A stretch of 29,754 bases of DNA from Pelargonium cotyledonis (GCA_036897625.1 JAYMTA010000403.1:1-29754), one strand, 5' to 3'. Counted from the first letter of the stretch, positions 1 to 10,010 are shown. Notes: generated from the sequence alone by a model not told the origin. Translations and numbers: made by a program.

Positions 1-505
1 ACCCCCTCTTCCAAATGGAAAGGGGTTCACAATTTCACTTCTCACTTCTTACAATTTGAGAGCTTCTCTCTCTAAAACTTTCTCTCTCTAGAAAGTTTGT
101 GTTCACCAAACAAGGACTTACTCTCAGGCCCGAGGCGGAGTCTTGGTAACACCACCCTAGGTTCTTTGTTCCTTAAGTGTGTTTCCTTCTACAGGTGACA
201 GGTTTCCATGACTTCAAGCAAACAAGTAAGCTAAAGGACTTAGACACTAGAACCTTAGAATAGACCCCTGACTTGGAGAAGAAGAAAACACTAGTAACAA
301 CTAGTTCAACGACAAGACAAACAACAACACTAGCTAAGATATGCACGCGTTGACTCCAGAAAGTCAAAGCAGGTATATCAATGTTTTATTATGGAGGTCA
401 TGTAAATGATTTTGTGCTTTTATATGGTATTGATTCTAGTGTTTTAGTCATGAATGTAAATTGTTGCATTTATATTAAGTATTATTCTTCTATGTTTATG
501 TGTAG
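1..505. other. Left-edge spacer without recognisable gene
   Basis: No coding region is supported here. The stretch begins with an imperfect inverted repeat (CCCCTCTTCC, then GGAAAGGGG, within the first 27 bases) and continues with CT-rich and AC-rich sequence. It looks repeat-derived because it runs directly into a transposase fossil, but I cannot assign positions 1-505 to a family. Short open frames here have no recognisable domain. Confidence 0.4.
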
Positions 506-673
506 GGGCTGGTAGAGTTGTTTAAGGTTTGGATACCAGAAGTGGAACATCGATATTGGATGCATCACATGTACGAGAATTAGTACAAGGACTTCAAGAG
601 TGCTACTTTGATGAATCAACTATGGAGGTGTGCCAAAGCTACCTGAGACGAAATATTTGAGAAGGAAATAGAG
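506..673 (+). pseudogene. Decayed MULE (Mutator-like) transposase fragment
   Basis: In the frame containing position 533 the translation reads GLVELFKVWIPEVEHRYW and continues MHHMYEN, stop, YKDFKSATLMNQLWRCAKAT, stop, DEIFEKEIE. Plant MuDR-type transposases have a matching stretch, usually KGL-ELFP-EHRYCVRHLYENF-KKFKG-LKD-LW-AARAT-EFE-E, near the end of the DDE catalytic region and before the zinc finger. Two in-frame stops and the absence of the rest of the protein mark it as a fossil. An AG just before position 506 resembles an old splice acceptor. The fragment ends where a CACTA-like terminus begins at about 680. The family call rests on motif memory rather than a search. Confidence 0.65.
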
Positions 674-679
674 GTCATG

Positions 680-930
680 TACTACAAGAAAATAGCTTAA
701 CAGGGATGGAATTAGCTACGGAGTAAAATCCGTCGCTGATTAGTGATAGAATTGGTCCGTCGCTAATCAGCGACAGACACGACCAAAATTTCCGTCGCTA
801 ACTGAGGCGAGAATTTTCCCACAAAATTTTTTTTGCGCCAACTCATTAGTGACAGATAGTCCTTCACTGTTAAGCATGTACGGTAGTCTGCGACGGATAT
901 TTCCATCGCTAAATTCCATCGTTGTTCAAA
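680..930. mobile_element. CACTA-like (En/Spm) transposon terminus with subterminal repeats
   Basis: The sequence TACTACAAGAAAA at 680-692 matches the common plant CACTA terminal inverted repeat CACTACAAGAAAA with the first base changed. The next 240 bases are dense in short repeats in both orientations, variants of CCGTCGCTAAT and its complement GCGACGGA, at about 729-736, 751-773, 791-801, 889-900 and 903-920. This is the usual subterminal transposase-binding architecture of CACTA elements. The opposite terminus (TTTTCTTGTAGTG) was not found in the window, so this is one end, probably truncated or with its interior to the right. It adjoins the MULE fossil, which suggests nested insertion. 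Confidence 0.6.
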
Positions 931-1014
931 AGGGGTCATTTAATTAAAACACCGTCGTTTCAAGCTAGGGTTTTGAGTAACTTATGAACCAAGTGCCTTC
1001 ATGTCTCTCATTTT

Positions 1015-1018
<4 letters not shown>

Positions 1019-1058
<40 letters not shown>
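1019..1058. repeat. CT dinucleotide microsatellite
   Basis: About 20 uninterrupted CT units precede the first copy of the 179-bp tandem repeat. Such tracts are common in plant 5' leaders and also inside transposons. Here the setting is transposon debris. Confidence 0.95.
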
Positions 1059-1060
<2 letters not shown>

Positions 1061-1063
<3 letters not shown>

Positions 1064-1530
1064 CCTCCGCCTTGAAGGTGTTTCGGTGATGAGAACAGCG
1101 AGCTTGACGTCATTCGCCGCCGTGGTCGTGACCTCTCTAACTGTTACTCGATATCTTCTGAGGTAGTTGTTATCTTTATTCCTTGCAGATATGATTGATT
1201 ATCTGAACTGTCTGTATCGTATTATGTTCTCTCTGTCGGTTTCCTCCGCCTCAAAGGTGTTCCGGCGACAATGCCAACGACGAGAGCGGCGAGCTTGACG
1301 TCGTTCACCACCGTGGTCGTGACCTCTCTAACCACCACCCTGATCTCTTCTCAGGTAGTTGTTATCTTTATTCCTTATTGATATGATTGATTATATGAAT
1401 TGTCTGTAACGTATTTTGTTCTCGATTGATATTAGAGAGCTAAATCTTGGTGAGAATAGAGGATTGAGGTTTTTGTTATGTCGTTCACCGTCGTGGCCGT
1501 GAGCTCTTTAACCGCCGGCTCTTTTAAGCT
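1061..1530 (+). repeat. Tandem repeat of about 179 bp, two full copies and one degenerate partial copy
   Basis: Copy 1 (about 1061-1239) and copy 2 (about 1240-1425) both open with TTTCCTCCGCCT and share blocks such as GCGAGCTTGACGTC and CGTGGTCGTGACCTCTCTAA, then a gene-leader-like tail ending near GTAGTTGTTATCTTTATTCC. A third, more diverged block at about 1478-1530 keeps TCGTTCACCGTCGTGGCCGTGA. Copies 1 and 2 differ at many positions, so the duplication is not recent. Each copy has CAGGTAGTT or GAGGTAGTT, which looks like a splice donor. It could be an expanded leader exon captured in, or belonging to, the CACTA element on its left. No protein family is recognisable. Confidence 0.7.
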
Positions 1531-2008
1531 CTGTTTCCATTTCTTTGAATGTAGTGATGGCGGAATGCTTTCGTTGTTGCTTTTGCTATTACCGTAATAT
1601 TTGGTTAGGGGTTTGAATCTCCTCATGATACGTAGCAGCAAGCATTTGGTTTTATGAATTGTTTGAGCTTTGTGATTCAGTGTGGATCTGCTAAAGGTTA
1701 AATTGTTCAGAAATGTCAAAACTTGGGATACCTTTTGTGCATTTAAGAAATTTTAGCAAATAGGTTTAGTGGTTTTACTCTAGAAATTGTAGAAGAAAAA
1801 TATGTAGAGAGAGATCTGCTCTTTTTCTCAACTTTAGGCTCTAAATGAACCAAGTTCATTTGAAACTTGTTAGTCTCATAGCCTGATGAAAGAAGGATTG
1901 TCTTTTTATTGTCTAAGGAAAGATTCATGCTTCTTACATTGTACTATTCATTGTGTTGTGTGTCAATGTTACCATTCTCCAAATGCTCATATGTTGCTCA
2001 CATTTAAG
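1531..2008. other. Spacer with no recognisable gene
   Basis: AT-rich sequence with short open frames only on the minus strand (1432-1719, 1743-1928). These lack domain signatures and have the low-complexity composition of non-coding DNA. It may be the continued interior of the CACTA-like element, but no terminus was seen. Confidence 0.4.
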
Positions 2009-2606
2009 TAGGGGTGTCCAAAAATCCAGTCAACCCGTGACCCGCTCAAATCCACCCGTAACCCACTTAGAATAAACCCGCTCGCACTAACCCGTTCATT
2101 GGAACAGTCCAACTCGCACCCACCCGCACCAACAAGTGGGTGGTCCACGGGTTCACCAAAATCCTTAGCGGCCCAAACCGCTACCCGGAAACCATAAGTA
2201 TAAACTCTAAGTATAAATATTGTTCTAAGTGAGCTGATCCAAGACTAATGGTTTTTTCACTCATAATAGGTTAGTTTTTAATGACTCCTATACTTATAAT
2301 TAATTTATAAGGTTTGATCTTTATTTTTAAAGCATCATTAATTTATAAATACATCAGGAAATACAAAAAAAAAATGGACTAGTTATTTGGGTTTGATCTT
2401 TATTTTTAAAGTTTAGGCTTTGGCTAACAATAATTTGGGGATTGCGGGTGACCCGCCAACCCGCCCATTACCCGGTGATTGGCCTACCCGCTCAAATTTA
2501 GTTACAAACGGGCGGTCTTAGGATTGGAATTTTATTAACCCGCTCTCTAGCGGGTGGTCCCATCCATACAACCAACGGGCGGGTAACCCGCCGGTTGACA
2601 CCCCTA
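2009..2606. mobile_element. hAT-like non-autonomous element, about 598 bp
   Basis: The segment starts TAGGGGTGTC and ends with the exact inverse GACACCCCTA. Homology continues inward as repeated AACCCG/CGGGTT blocks on both sides (about 2033-2112 and 2443-2595), with an AT-rich centre. TAGGGGTGTC-type ends occur in hAT-superfamily transposons. No transposase frame is present, so it is a MITE or internally deleted copy. I could not find a convincing 8-bp target duplication (left flank CACATTTAAG, right flank ATCCTAATCT), so the exact ends or the superfamily could be wrong. It sits about 75 bp upstream of the putative TATA box of the kinase gene. Confidence 0.6.
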
Positions 2607-2681
2607 ATCCTAATCTCTTAAATTAGATAAATAAGAAGCGTTGATACGATGCCGTGTTGAAACTGATCTCTAAAAGCGCGG

Positions 2682-2796
2682 CATATATAAATAAGTAATG
2701 ACTCCAAATAGAATTTGGGTGTAGTGTAGCAATTTGATTGAAATCAAAATTGTAATCCAATACCAATACTCGCACTCACAATCTCCACTTCTTCAG
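2682..2796 (+). promoter_or_regulatory. Putative TATA box and non-coding first exon of the WNK kinase gene
   Basis: CATATATAAATAAG at about 2682-2695 is a good TATA-box candidate, which would place transcription start near 2720. The leader then runs to CTTCTTCAG at 2796, followed by the donor GTAATCTCC. The 5'UTR intron would run 2797-3498 and end TTTTTTTAAG just one base before the start codon at 3500. A leader intron directly upstream of the ATG is common in plant genes. The start site is inferred. Confidence 0.55.
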
Positions 2797-3499
2797 GTAA
2801 TCTCCTCGATCCACTTTCATATATCTATATACATTTATGTCTGCTCATGTTACCGATCTCTATCTTCACTCCAAACCCTACCTTCTCATTGATTCAATGT
2901 ACCTCTTTCTTCATCTCTCTCTTTTTATTTTTCTGCCATTGCTATTCCTTTTGCTTTCCTATCTGTATTATTGTGTTTCGGTGATGATCCGTTGCTCTTT
3001 TTCTGCTCCATTTTCAGTTATTTTACCATTATTGTTCCCTTTCATTTGGCTGTTTATTTTGTTTATTATTTTCATCTAATACTTAGTGTTTTAGCTATGT
3101 TTTTGCTCACTAGATTTATAATATTATTGTTATGTCTACTTCCTTGATTTATTATCATTATTTGTTTCTCTTACAATAGTTTCTTAGATTTTTTAGTGTT
3201 AGAAACCCTAAGACTCTTGGTCTATAGTATTGGATCTGGTGGAAGTCCTAAGACTTAGGCTTTATTTTCCATTTCCAAACTAAGGAGTTTAAATTTGATG
3301 GGTTGCACAACGGCATGTAAATATGACTAATACAAACTTGGTTTTTGAGTTTTAGTCATCGGATTTTTAGTTTGAAACACCATAGCTGTGAAGTTCAGTG
3401 TGTTTGGATTCTTTAACTATTTCTGGCTGTGAATTTTGAAGTTCTTAACTGATCAGGTTTCGTTTCTGATTAAGAAATGGAATTTCAATTTTTTTAAGG

Positions 3500-4697
3500 A
3501 TGCCTTCTGCAAGTAGCCGGAACATGTATGATCATGACGCTGAACCATTTGTTGAGGTTGACCCAACCGGGCGGTTTGGCCGGTACGATGACCTGCTTGG
3601 TTCTGGTTCTATCAAGAGGGTGTATAGGGCATTTGATCAGGAGGAAGGTATCGAGGTGGCCTGGAATCAGGTCCGTTTGAGGAACTTTAGCGAAGATCCA
3701 GTGCTCATCAATCGGCTTCACTCAGAGGTTCAGTTGTTGAGCGCACTGAAGAACAAATATATTATTGTTTGTTACAGTGTCTGGAAGGATAACGAGCGTA
3801 ACACACTGAATTTTATCACTGAGGTGTGCACATCAGGAAACCTGAGAGATTATAGGAAGAAGCACCGCCATGTGTCCATTAAGGCCTTGAAGAAGTGGGG
3901 AAAGCAGGTACTGGAGGGATTGGAGTATCTCCACACGCACGAGCCATGCATTATTCACAGAGATCTCAATTGCAGCAATATTTTCATGAATGGAAACATT
4001 GGCGAGGTGATCTCACCTTTTCCAACCCTATGGAACTTCTTTTATTTTTCCTTCTTCTTCTTCTTGTTTCATAATGATAAGGTTTCTCTTCTGTTTCAAT
4101 GGTTAAACATTCGGAAAACTCAGAGAATTACCCATTAGTAAGATAAAGCTACTGATACGCTTCTACTTTTGTCTTCATTTAATTCTATGCAGGAAAATAG
4201 GTAGCAATTTGATTATTTGTTGTTGGAAGAATAGGACTATTTTCATTGCATACTTATTATTGTCTCTTGAATCTATGGCCAACTTGAAGCATTATGATTT
4301 CTCTTGATAGGTGAAAATTGGTGATCTGGGCTTTGCAGCAATAGTGGGGAAGAGCCATGCAGCACATTCAGTCCTAGGGACACCCGAGTATATGGCACCA
4401 GAGCTATATGAGGAAGATTACACGGAGATGGTGGACATATATTCTTTTGGAATGTGTGTTCTTGAAATGGTGACGATGGAGATACCTTACAGCGAATGTG
4501 ACAGTATTGCCAAGATATACAAGAAGGTGATAACAGGTGTAAAGCCCCAATCCATCAATAAGGTGGTAGATCCAGAGGTGAAGGCATTCATCGAGAAGTG
4601 TTTAGCCCAGAAGAGGGCAAGGCCTTCAGCTTCTGATCTTCTCAAGGACCCTTTCTTTTCTGAGCTCAACGATGATGAGACTGAGCAAGTTGGTTAA
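3500..4697 (+). CDS. WNK11: WNK (with-no-lysine) serine/threonine kinase, WNK11-like
   Basis: Two coding exons, 3500-4006 and 4311-4697, join in frame (GAG, then GTGAAAATT) to give 297 residues. WNK kinases phosphorylate downstream targets and act in ion homeostasis, osmotic response, flowering and vacuolar ATPase regulation. The hallmark is visible: the usual strand-3 lysine is replaced by Asn56 in VAWNQV, and the ATP-binding lysine sits in the glycine loop (Lys39 in GSGSIKRVY). The catalytic loop is HRDLNCSN with Asp155. The metal-binding motif is GDLG (Asp174), the WNK form of DFG. The activation segment is [13 protein letters not shown] with a probable autophosphorylation Ser189. The protein ends soon after the kinase domain without a long regulatory tail. 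Length and the opening [13 protein letters not shown] fit the short plant WNK11/WNK8/WNK10 group, and WNK11 is the closest I recall. It appears intact. Confidence 0.93.
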
Positions 4698-4880
4698 ATT
4701 ATCTTCTGGGGCTTAGGGCATGTCAACCAGCAAGATCTGGCTGTCAACTCTGTTGTGAACCAGTACTACTGGTTGGTGAGTTTCAGGTGAGCCATATGTC
4801 TATCAATCCCTATCTGCCATTATCTAACATCTCGTGTACATAAAAATAATAATAATAATAATATGATGGTGTTACTGTTC
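4698..4880 (+). other. Probable 3'UTR of the WNK gene
   Basis: After the stop codon the sequence stays moderately GC-balanced to about 4800, including GAGTTTCAG followed by GTGAGCC near 4787, a possible splice donor in the 3'UTR. It then becomes AT-rich with an AATAAT run at about 4845-4862 that could serve in polyadenylation. The transcript end is not resolved. Confidence 0.35.
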
Positions 4881-5074
4881 AAATAAGTTATTACTTTTTG
4901 TAATTGGATCCTAACTAGAATTACATACACTAGGAAATTTCATCTCCAGTAATCATCTCGAGAGAATTATCTGCCATGTCAATAATTAGAATTGTTTTCA
5001 AGGGCCAACTAGAGAATTACAAATTTGTGTTATGTGTCCAATTACTATATAGAAATTTGGATTACTTGTGTTAA

Positions 5075-5275
5075 ATTGTGTGCATTTACCTTGGACTCGA
5101 AATATGAAACTTGCTGCTGACTGAAATTCCTGCATACAGAATAGAAATCACAATATATCCCACTATTCGATAACTTATTGTGTGCATTTACATTGAACTC
5201 GAAATATGAAACTGCTGACTGAAATTCCTGCAAGCAGAATAGAAATCACAGTACATCCCACTATTTGATAAATCA
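5075..5275. repeat. Tandem duplication with 102-bp period
   Basis: Copy 1 (5075-5176) and copy 2 (5177 to about 5275) both begin ATTGTGTGCATTTAC and contain CTCGAAATATGAAAC, GACTGAAATTCCTGCA and CAGAATAGAAATCACA. They differ by scattered substitutions and a short indel (CTTGCTGCTGA against CTGCTGA). The copies lie downstream of the WNK gene and are non-coding. Confidence 0.9.
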
Positions 5276-5639
5276 CAGTATTAGGCAAAGGAAAGAGCAG
5301 AGAGGATGGTCTGCAATTCAGCATGTTGAGGAATGGAAACATCAACAGGAGCACATAATTTTGCTATAAGCTGAACCTGCAGTTCACCAGATCCTACTCA
5401 TCTTCCAAGCATCTTTTTCTAACTTATTTCTTAGCCCTATCATAAATGACCGTTTTATAAAAAAATTGAATCTTTATATGTGTGTCTCTTAATTTTTTAC
5501 TTGTAAAGAAAAACCACTCTAATTGGACACACAAATTATTCCAAAATTGAATTCATAATTATGTTTATTATTTCATATGTAGTTAGGGGAATCAAATTTG
5601 TTCATTAGGAAAATGATAATCCAAACATCTAGATAATGT

Positions 5640-5960
5640 CATTGAACCGATTTCAAGTAGAACATTGTCATGTCATTAAACCAACCACAACCAAAACATA
5701 TGTTATTGAACTGATTTTAACCAAAACACATGTTAGTAATAATGTCATTACACATGATTAAACCAACCACAACCAAAACATACATTACTGAACTGATTTT
5801 AACCAAAACACATGTTAGTAATAATGTCATTACACATGTTAGTAATAATGTCATTAACAAACAAAAACATATGTTATTGAACTGATTTTAACCAAAACAC
5901 ATGTTACTATGTCATTGATGATGTTATTGAACTAGTTTCAAGTAAAACACATGTTTTTAT
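5640..5960. repeat. Minisatellite-like array, unit about 83 bp
   Basis: Repeated blocks include TTAAACCAACCACAACCAAAAC (near 5676 and 5758), GAACTGATTTTAACCAAAAC (near 5708, 5790 and 5879) and CATGTTAGTAATAATGTCATTA (near 5730, 5811 and 5835). The basic period is about 83 bp. A short sub-unit of about 24 bp is additionally duplicated near 5811-5858, and the outer copies are degenerate. No coding potential. Confidence 0.85.
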
Positions 5961-6776
5961 TATTAAATTTAATTAAACGTACCATAGAAACTTCAAATGC
6001 AAAGTGGTAAAACAAGTGATCACAAAAAATGACCTTTAATTATTTTCATCAATTCTTTAATAGGTCTTTGCTCTTTCTCTGTTTCTCTCTATAACGTACC
6101 AGTTTCAATTAAAATATAATAAGTAAATATTTGAATATCTTCCCATGTCTCAATACACAATGATAAACAAAAATTTACTCATTATAAATAATTATTTTAA
6201 TATTTTCTCATGTCTCACTACTAATACAAAAATATACTCGTACTAATGTTATAATAGATGAAGTTTCCTATATGACAGATCTTATATCATCTCTTCACAT
6301 TAATGTGTAGCAAAATAAGTTGAACATGTCAATTTGACATCTAATTGATGTACATGTTCTGAGCATGAGTACTGAAATTGTTAGCATTTTTTTTTTGTTT
6401 AACAATTAGTTTTGGTCTTAGCTATATCCTTAAAGCTATTTTGGGGTTAATGCTTCAAATGTGACATTCAATAGCATTCAGAAAAGGCAAATGTAATGCT
6501 TGTTGCTGGTATAGATCATATTCACACTTAACTCACAAATTCGATACTGCAGATACATACAGAATGGATAAATGCTAAAAGTGAATGTTCCTTTTTTCTA
6601 GTATTGTTCACAAATGAGTTCAATTCACTCCAATAGCTTTCCAAATTCACTACTATAATTTCATTATGCTTCTTCTATACAAATGACATGAAAGGATACA
6701 TATATAGGATTATCAAGATGTGATGTACACACCAGACAGAACACACATAATAGAGTGCTAAATACTGCAAACCCAA
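5961..6776. other. AT-rich spacer between the convergent WNK and thymidine kinase genes
   Basis: No ORF with a recognisable domain, and no further repeat evident by eye. The part close to 6776 is probably the 3'UTR of the thymidine kinase gene, which is transcribed leftward and ends here. Confidence 0.45.
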
Positions 6777-7959
6777 CTAGTTTACTGAAGCTACCTTGAG
6801 ACAATTGTTGTCCTGAACATTAGCCTTACGAGACTCCGAGACAATCTTTGCAGCAATGACTACTTCTCCCTCAACATAGTGTTGACGGCAGACAGGCATG
6901 TAAACATCATTCCCACCAATGAGTTCTGTCTCGGTCTCCTGTGTCTTCCTCAAAGTAAAGAAGGCTCTTTTCCCACAAAGCTCGCAACGGGCAGTCAATT
7001 TGGTAATAGAATCAGCAAGTGGTATTATGTCAAGCACAGACCCAAAACTCCTCCTGCCAATTGAAATGCACACTCCCAATCAAAACAAATTCAATGATAT
7101 GCCAAAGCCATGGCATACATATTAACATGACAGCATTGGGACAAATAAAAGTGGAAAGAAGACGGTTTAATGGGAACCAAGAACTACCTCAGATAGTCAC
7201 CATCGAGGCCTGCAACAATTACAGTTTTTCCATCTTGATCTGCTGCCTTGCAGCAGAATTCATAAAGGCCCCCGAAAAATTGGGCTTCATCAATACCAAT
7301 GACATCAAGCTGCCAATATCCACATATATGAAATGATGAGGGGAGACAAAAAACATAACAAAAATACTGCTACATAAATCAATCGTAAACACTTCAAACC
7401 CCTCAGTATCCCAAACAAAACATCAATATTACTACTTTGTTCTGTTTACATTTCATCAATCTCATTTTTATCAAAGCAAAGAGGATAAGCATCAAGTTAC
7501 TTCAAAGGATATGTGGATCAGTTCAATTAGCCTTGGCATCACAATTGAGATCTATGTTTGTTTTGTTGTGAAATACATGGTTCTCTGTTACTAACATAAT
7601 CTAGCAACCACAAACAAGCATGAAACATTCATAGCATATAATTCATATCATTGTTCAAATAAAATTGAACAATCACGAAAAATTGATGTTCATCTACTTT
7701 CAAATTACCTTGTTATAAGCTTCCTCTCCAAATTTTTCACTGAAAGACAACAGATCCGGCAACGCCCAGCAAGGAAATTTCACCCCATCATGCGTCACAA
7801 CTGAATCTATTGCATATCTTGTATCTTTGCTTGATTTTATCATCGCCACATTTCTACACAAATCTCCGATTACAAAACAACTAATTAATTTTAAATACTC
7901 AACACCAATCTGAAGAAATCAATACAAACAAGCCATGCCATGAATTGGAAAAAAAAAAT

Positions 7960-7990
<31 letters not shown>

Positions 7991-8155
7991 AATTAAGACT
8001 TACCTTCCATTGATATCTTCAGACTTGATCCGGCGAAGGAGAGCAGTGGTCTTGCCGGCGAACATCGGACCAACGATGACGTGGACCTCGCCGGACGCAC
8101 GGTATCGGTGAGGGTTCTCGGCAGATGAGTTGAAAGAAGAAGCAGCCATTGGCAT
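6777..8155 (-). CDS. TK1: Thymidine kinase, cytosolic TK1 type
   Basis: It phosphorylates thymidine to dTMP in the dNTP salvage pathway. Four exons on the minus strand are 8155-8004, 7853-7709, 7309-7188 and 7053-6777, each with GT-AG borders. Together they give 696 coding bases, 231 residues. The P-loop is GPMFAGKTT (from Gly29, with Lys35). The catalytic base is Glu107 in IGIDEAQFF. The magnesium and substrate region includes [10 protein letters not shown]. The structural zinc site is Cys163/Cys166 (RCELCG) with Cys195 and His198 (PVCRQHY), and the thymidine lasso lies between. The length is typical of plant TK1 without a long organelle-targeting extension. Two candidate starts, Met1 and Met3 (MPMAAS), are two codons apart, and I chose the outer one. 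Intron 1 contains a long A tract at about 7948-7986. Confidence 0.94.
7948..7986. repeat. Poly-A tract in intron 1 of thymidine kinase
   Basis: An A-rich homopolymer of nearly 40 bases, interrupted once by a T, lies about 20 bases from the exon 1 donor. On the transcribed (minus) strand it reads as poly-T. Length may be uncertain in the assembly. Confidence 0.9.
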
Positions 8156-8194
8156 GGATTGGAGGTAGAGAGAGCGGAGTAGAGCGGGTCGTTG

Positions 8195-8240
8195 TGAATT
8201 GTGATGAGTCAGTCATATACATATGCTATTATATATAGAG
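8195..8240 (-). promoter_or_regulatory. Putative TATA box of the thymidine kinase gene
   Basis: On the minus strand CTATATATAATAGC occurs at about 8223-8236, roughly 70-80 bp upstream of the start codon at 8155. This suits a start site near 8200 and a short leader. I did not find a clear E2F site (TTTSGCGC-like) nearby, although TK genes are often S-phase regulated. Confidence 0.45.
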
Positions 8241-9970
8241 AGAGATATACAGTAATAAATTAATAACGTATGGAGAACGATTGTGAATTTTTAAATTTAT
8301 TTGACTTTATGGTTTTGAAAAAATGGAGGGAAGGAGTCATTTTTGGTGGCTTGCTGTGGAAGATTTTAGATTTAGACTTAGGGAGGGAAATACCAAAATT
8401 CATAATATCAAAACTCTATTCTCAAAATCTATTTTGGTCGTTATATTATAGTAGTATATTTCAATTTAAAACTTTGTTTTAAACAAAATTCTAATCTAAA
8501 ATAGCCATTGAACATTGATATTTGGGATTCAATTTTTATTATTTACTTTGTTGATTAATCTGACTTATAATTAAAAAAAATTTGATGATTGTATATAAAT
8601 TATTAATGTTACTTACATGAAAAACTATAGAAACACGTGACATATACATGATCGGACACTTTTATTGATCTTGTATCCACAGGAAACTAATATTACAGTG
8701 TTTTTCTAAAAGATGATATCAAAATTCAGTTCAGCCAATGGTAAAATTAAATGGGTGGGAGCATTTTGATTTTGATTTATTTTTTTAACAATCAAAAAAG
8801 TATTTTTGGGAGAGGGAATATGTATTGTGGGCTGGGCTGTGTTGGGCCTCAGTCAATGAAAACTATATTGGACCTTTTATGTATTCTTGAATAATTTTAA
8901 TAATAACCCACGTTCAAATTTTATTTGCTTACAAAATCTTGCAGGTCAAGCTGTTGGTACACTTCAAAGTTATTGAATGAATTTTTTTTCCATTGATTAC
9001 ATTTACAGTCACATCTATTATTAGTAGGGTTGCACAAAAATAAACATAACCCGCCCAACGAAGTCCGCAACCGCCTTGGGATTCTAAACGTGGCCTCAAA
9101 ATTTTTTCTATTGATTTTTAAGTTTAAATGTCTTGAATTGAGTTTTAGTTTCATTTGAACGAGTAATTTGCATGTGTTTTTAACTTTAAAGTTAACCTTT
9201 TTTAAGTTGAACGTCGGTTTACTATAGAAACAAGTAGTTCACAGTAACCCGATGAACCGTTTGCCGAATGTAAACAGATAACATATGAGTTTATGTCCTG
9301 AAACGAGTGGTCTACAGTTCAGTTTTGGCATAAAAAGGTGTAGCCTATGGTGGATAGGGAGGGATACAACTCAGTATAACTCAAGATAAAATTAGCTTAT
9401 TTCATAATTTAATGACTAAATCGGTCCAATCAAACCATATAATACATGGACCTTGTTATTGATTCATCAAAACTCAAAAAGGACCAAGCACAAAAAGTCA
9501 ACGATGCGAAAATTGTGATGAGAGAAAAGTCAAGGGAACAGACGGCGGATGATTGAAAGTGAGATAGGGTGGGGCCCAGAAGTGAAATAACATGAAGATG
9601 CATTGCATACGAAGACCCAAGAAGAATGTGTTGTGTGTACAAATGGTATTTTCCCAATAAAACTATAAAAAGAATGAAGCAGAGGACAAGCAATCCTTTC
9701 CTCTTTATCAGATAATTAAAAATCCTTTTTTTATTTTTATTAAATTGCTGTCTTTTTCTCTGCAAAAACATTACCGTAATTATGAAAAAAAAAATAAACA
9801 AATTCAATGAAATATATAAAGTTTAAAATATTAAAAAATAAAAAAAGGGAGAGAAAATCAACGTCTCCCATTTTCAGAGTCTAAAATATATTCCTTTCCA
9901 GACATCACATTAAAAAAAAACTTTTCTGTTTCTGTTTCTCTCAGAAACTTGCAATATTTTCTCTCCAGAA

Positions 9971-9980
<10 letters not shown>
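8241..9980. other. AT-rich spacer between divergent thymidine kinase and RRM genes
   Basis: The minus-strand ORFs at 8921-9154 and 9430-9807 and the plus-strand ORF at 8270-8482 show no domain and look incidental. A segment at about 9028-9260 (TAGGGTTGCACAAAAAT, then AACCCGCCC, later AACCCGATGAACC) loosely resembles the ends of the hAT-like element at 2009-2606 and may be a decayed relative. Both gene promoters presumably fall within this interval, near its two ends. Confidence 0.45.
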
Positions 9981-10001
<21 letters not shown>

Positions 10002-10010
10002 TTTTTCTTG
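9968..10010 (+). promoter_or_regulatory. Poly-A/TA tract, candidate core promoter of the RRM gene
   Basis: A run of about 20 A is followed by a TATATATATATA block and T6. The TA block could act as a TATA box about 30-40 bp before a leader starting near 10030. Simple-sequence composition means the TATA-like match may be coincidental. Confidence 0.35.

Noticed and set aside
1-370. Possible LTR or other retroelement end at the left edge
   Set aside because: The CT-rich and AC-rich text gave that impression, but no terminal dinucleotides, primer-binding site, polypurine tract or second copy could be identified.
984-1166. Plus-strand 60-residue frame with a Ser-Leu repeat and VVVTSLT
   Set aside because: The Ser-Leu run is only the translated CT microsatellite, and the rest is one copy of a non-coding tandem repeat with no counterpart protein.
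3494-3721. Minus-strand open frame opposite the WNK exon
   Set aside because: It is a shadow of the kinase coding exon, with no domain and no support of its own.
5640-5960. CRISPR-like array of repeats and spacers
   Set aside because: This is plant nuclear DNA. The repeats are contiguous minisatellite units of about 83 bp without unique spacers of constant length.
9430-9807. Minus-strand 125-residue frame with a hydrophobic N-terminus
   Set aside because: It is AT-rich spacer. The hydrophobic run comes from A/T-rich codons, there is no recognisable family, and it lies in promoter-proximal DNA of the RRM gene.
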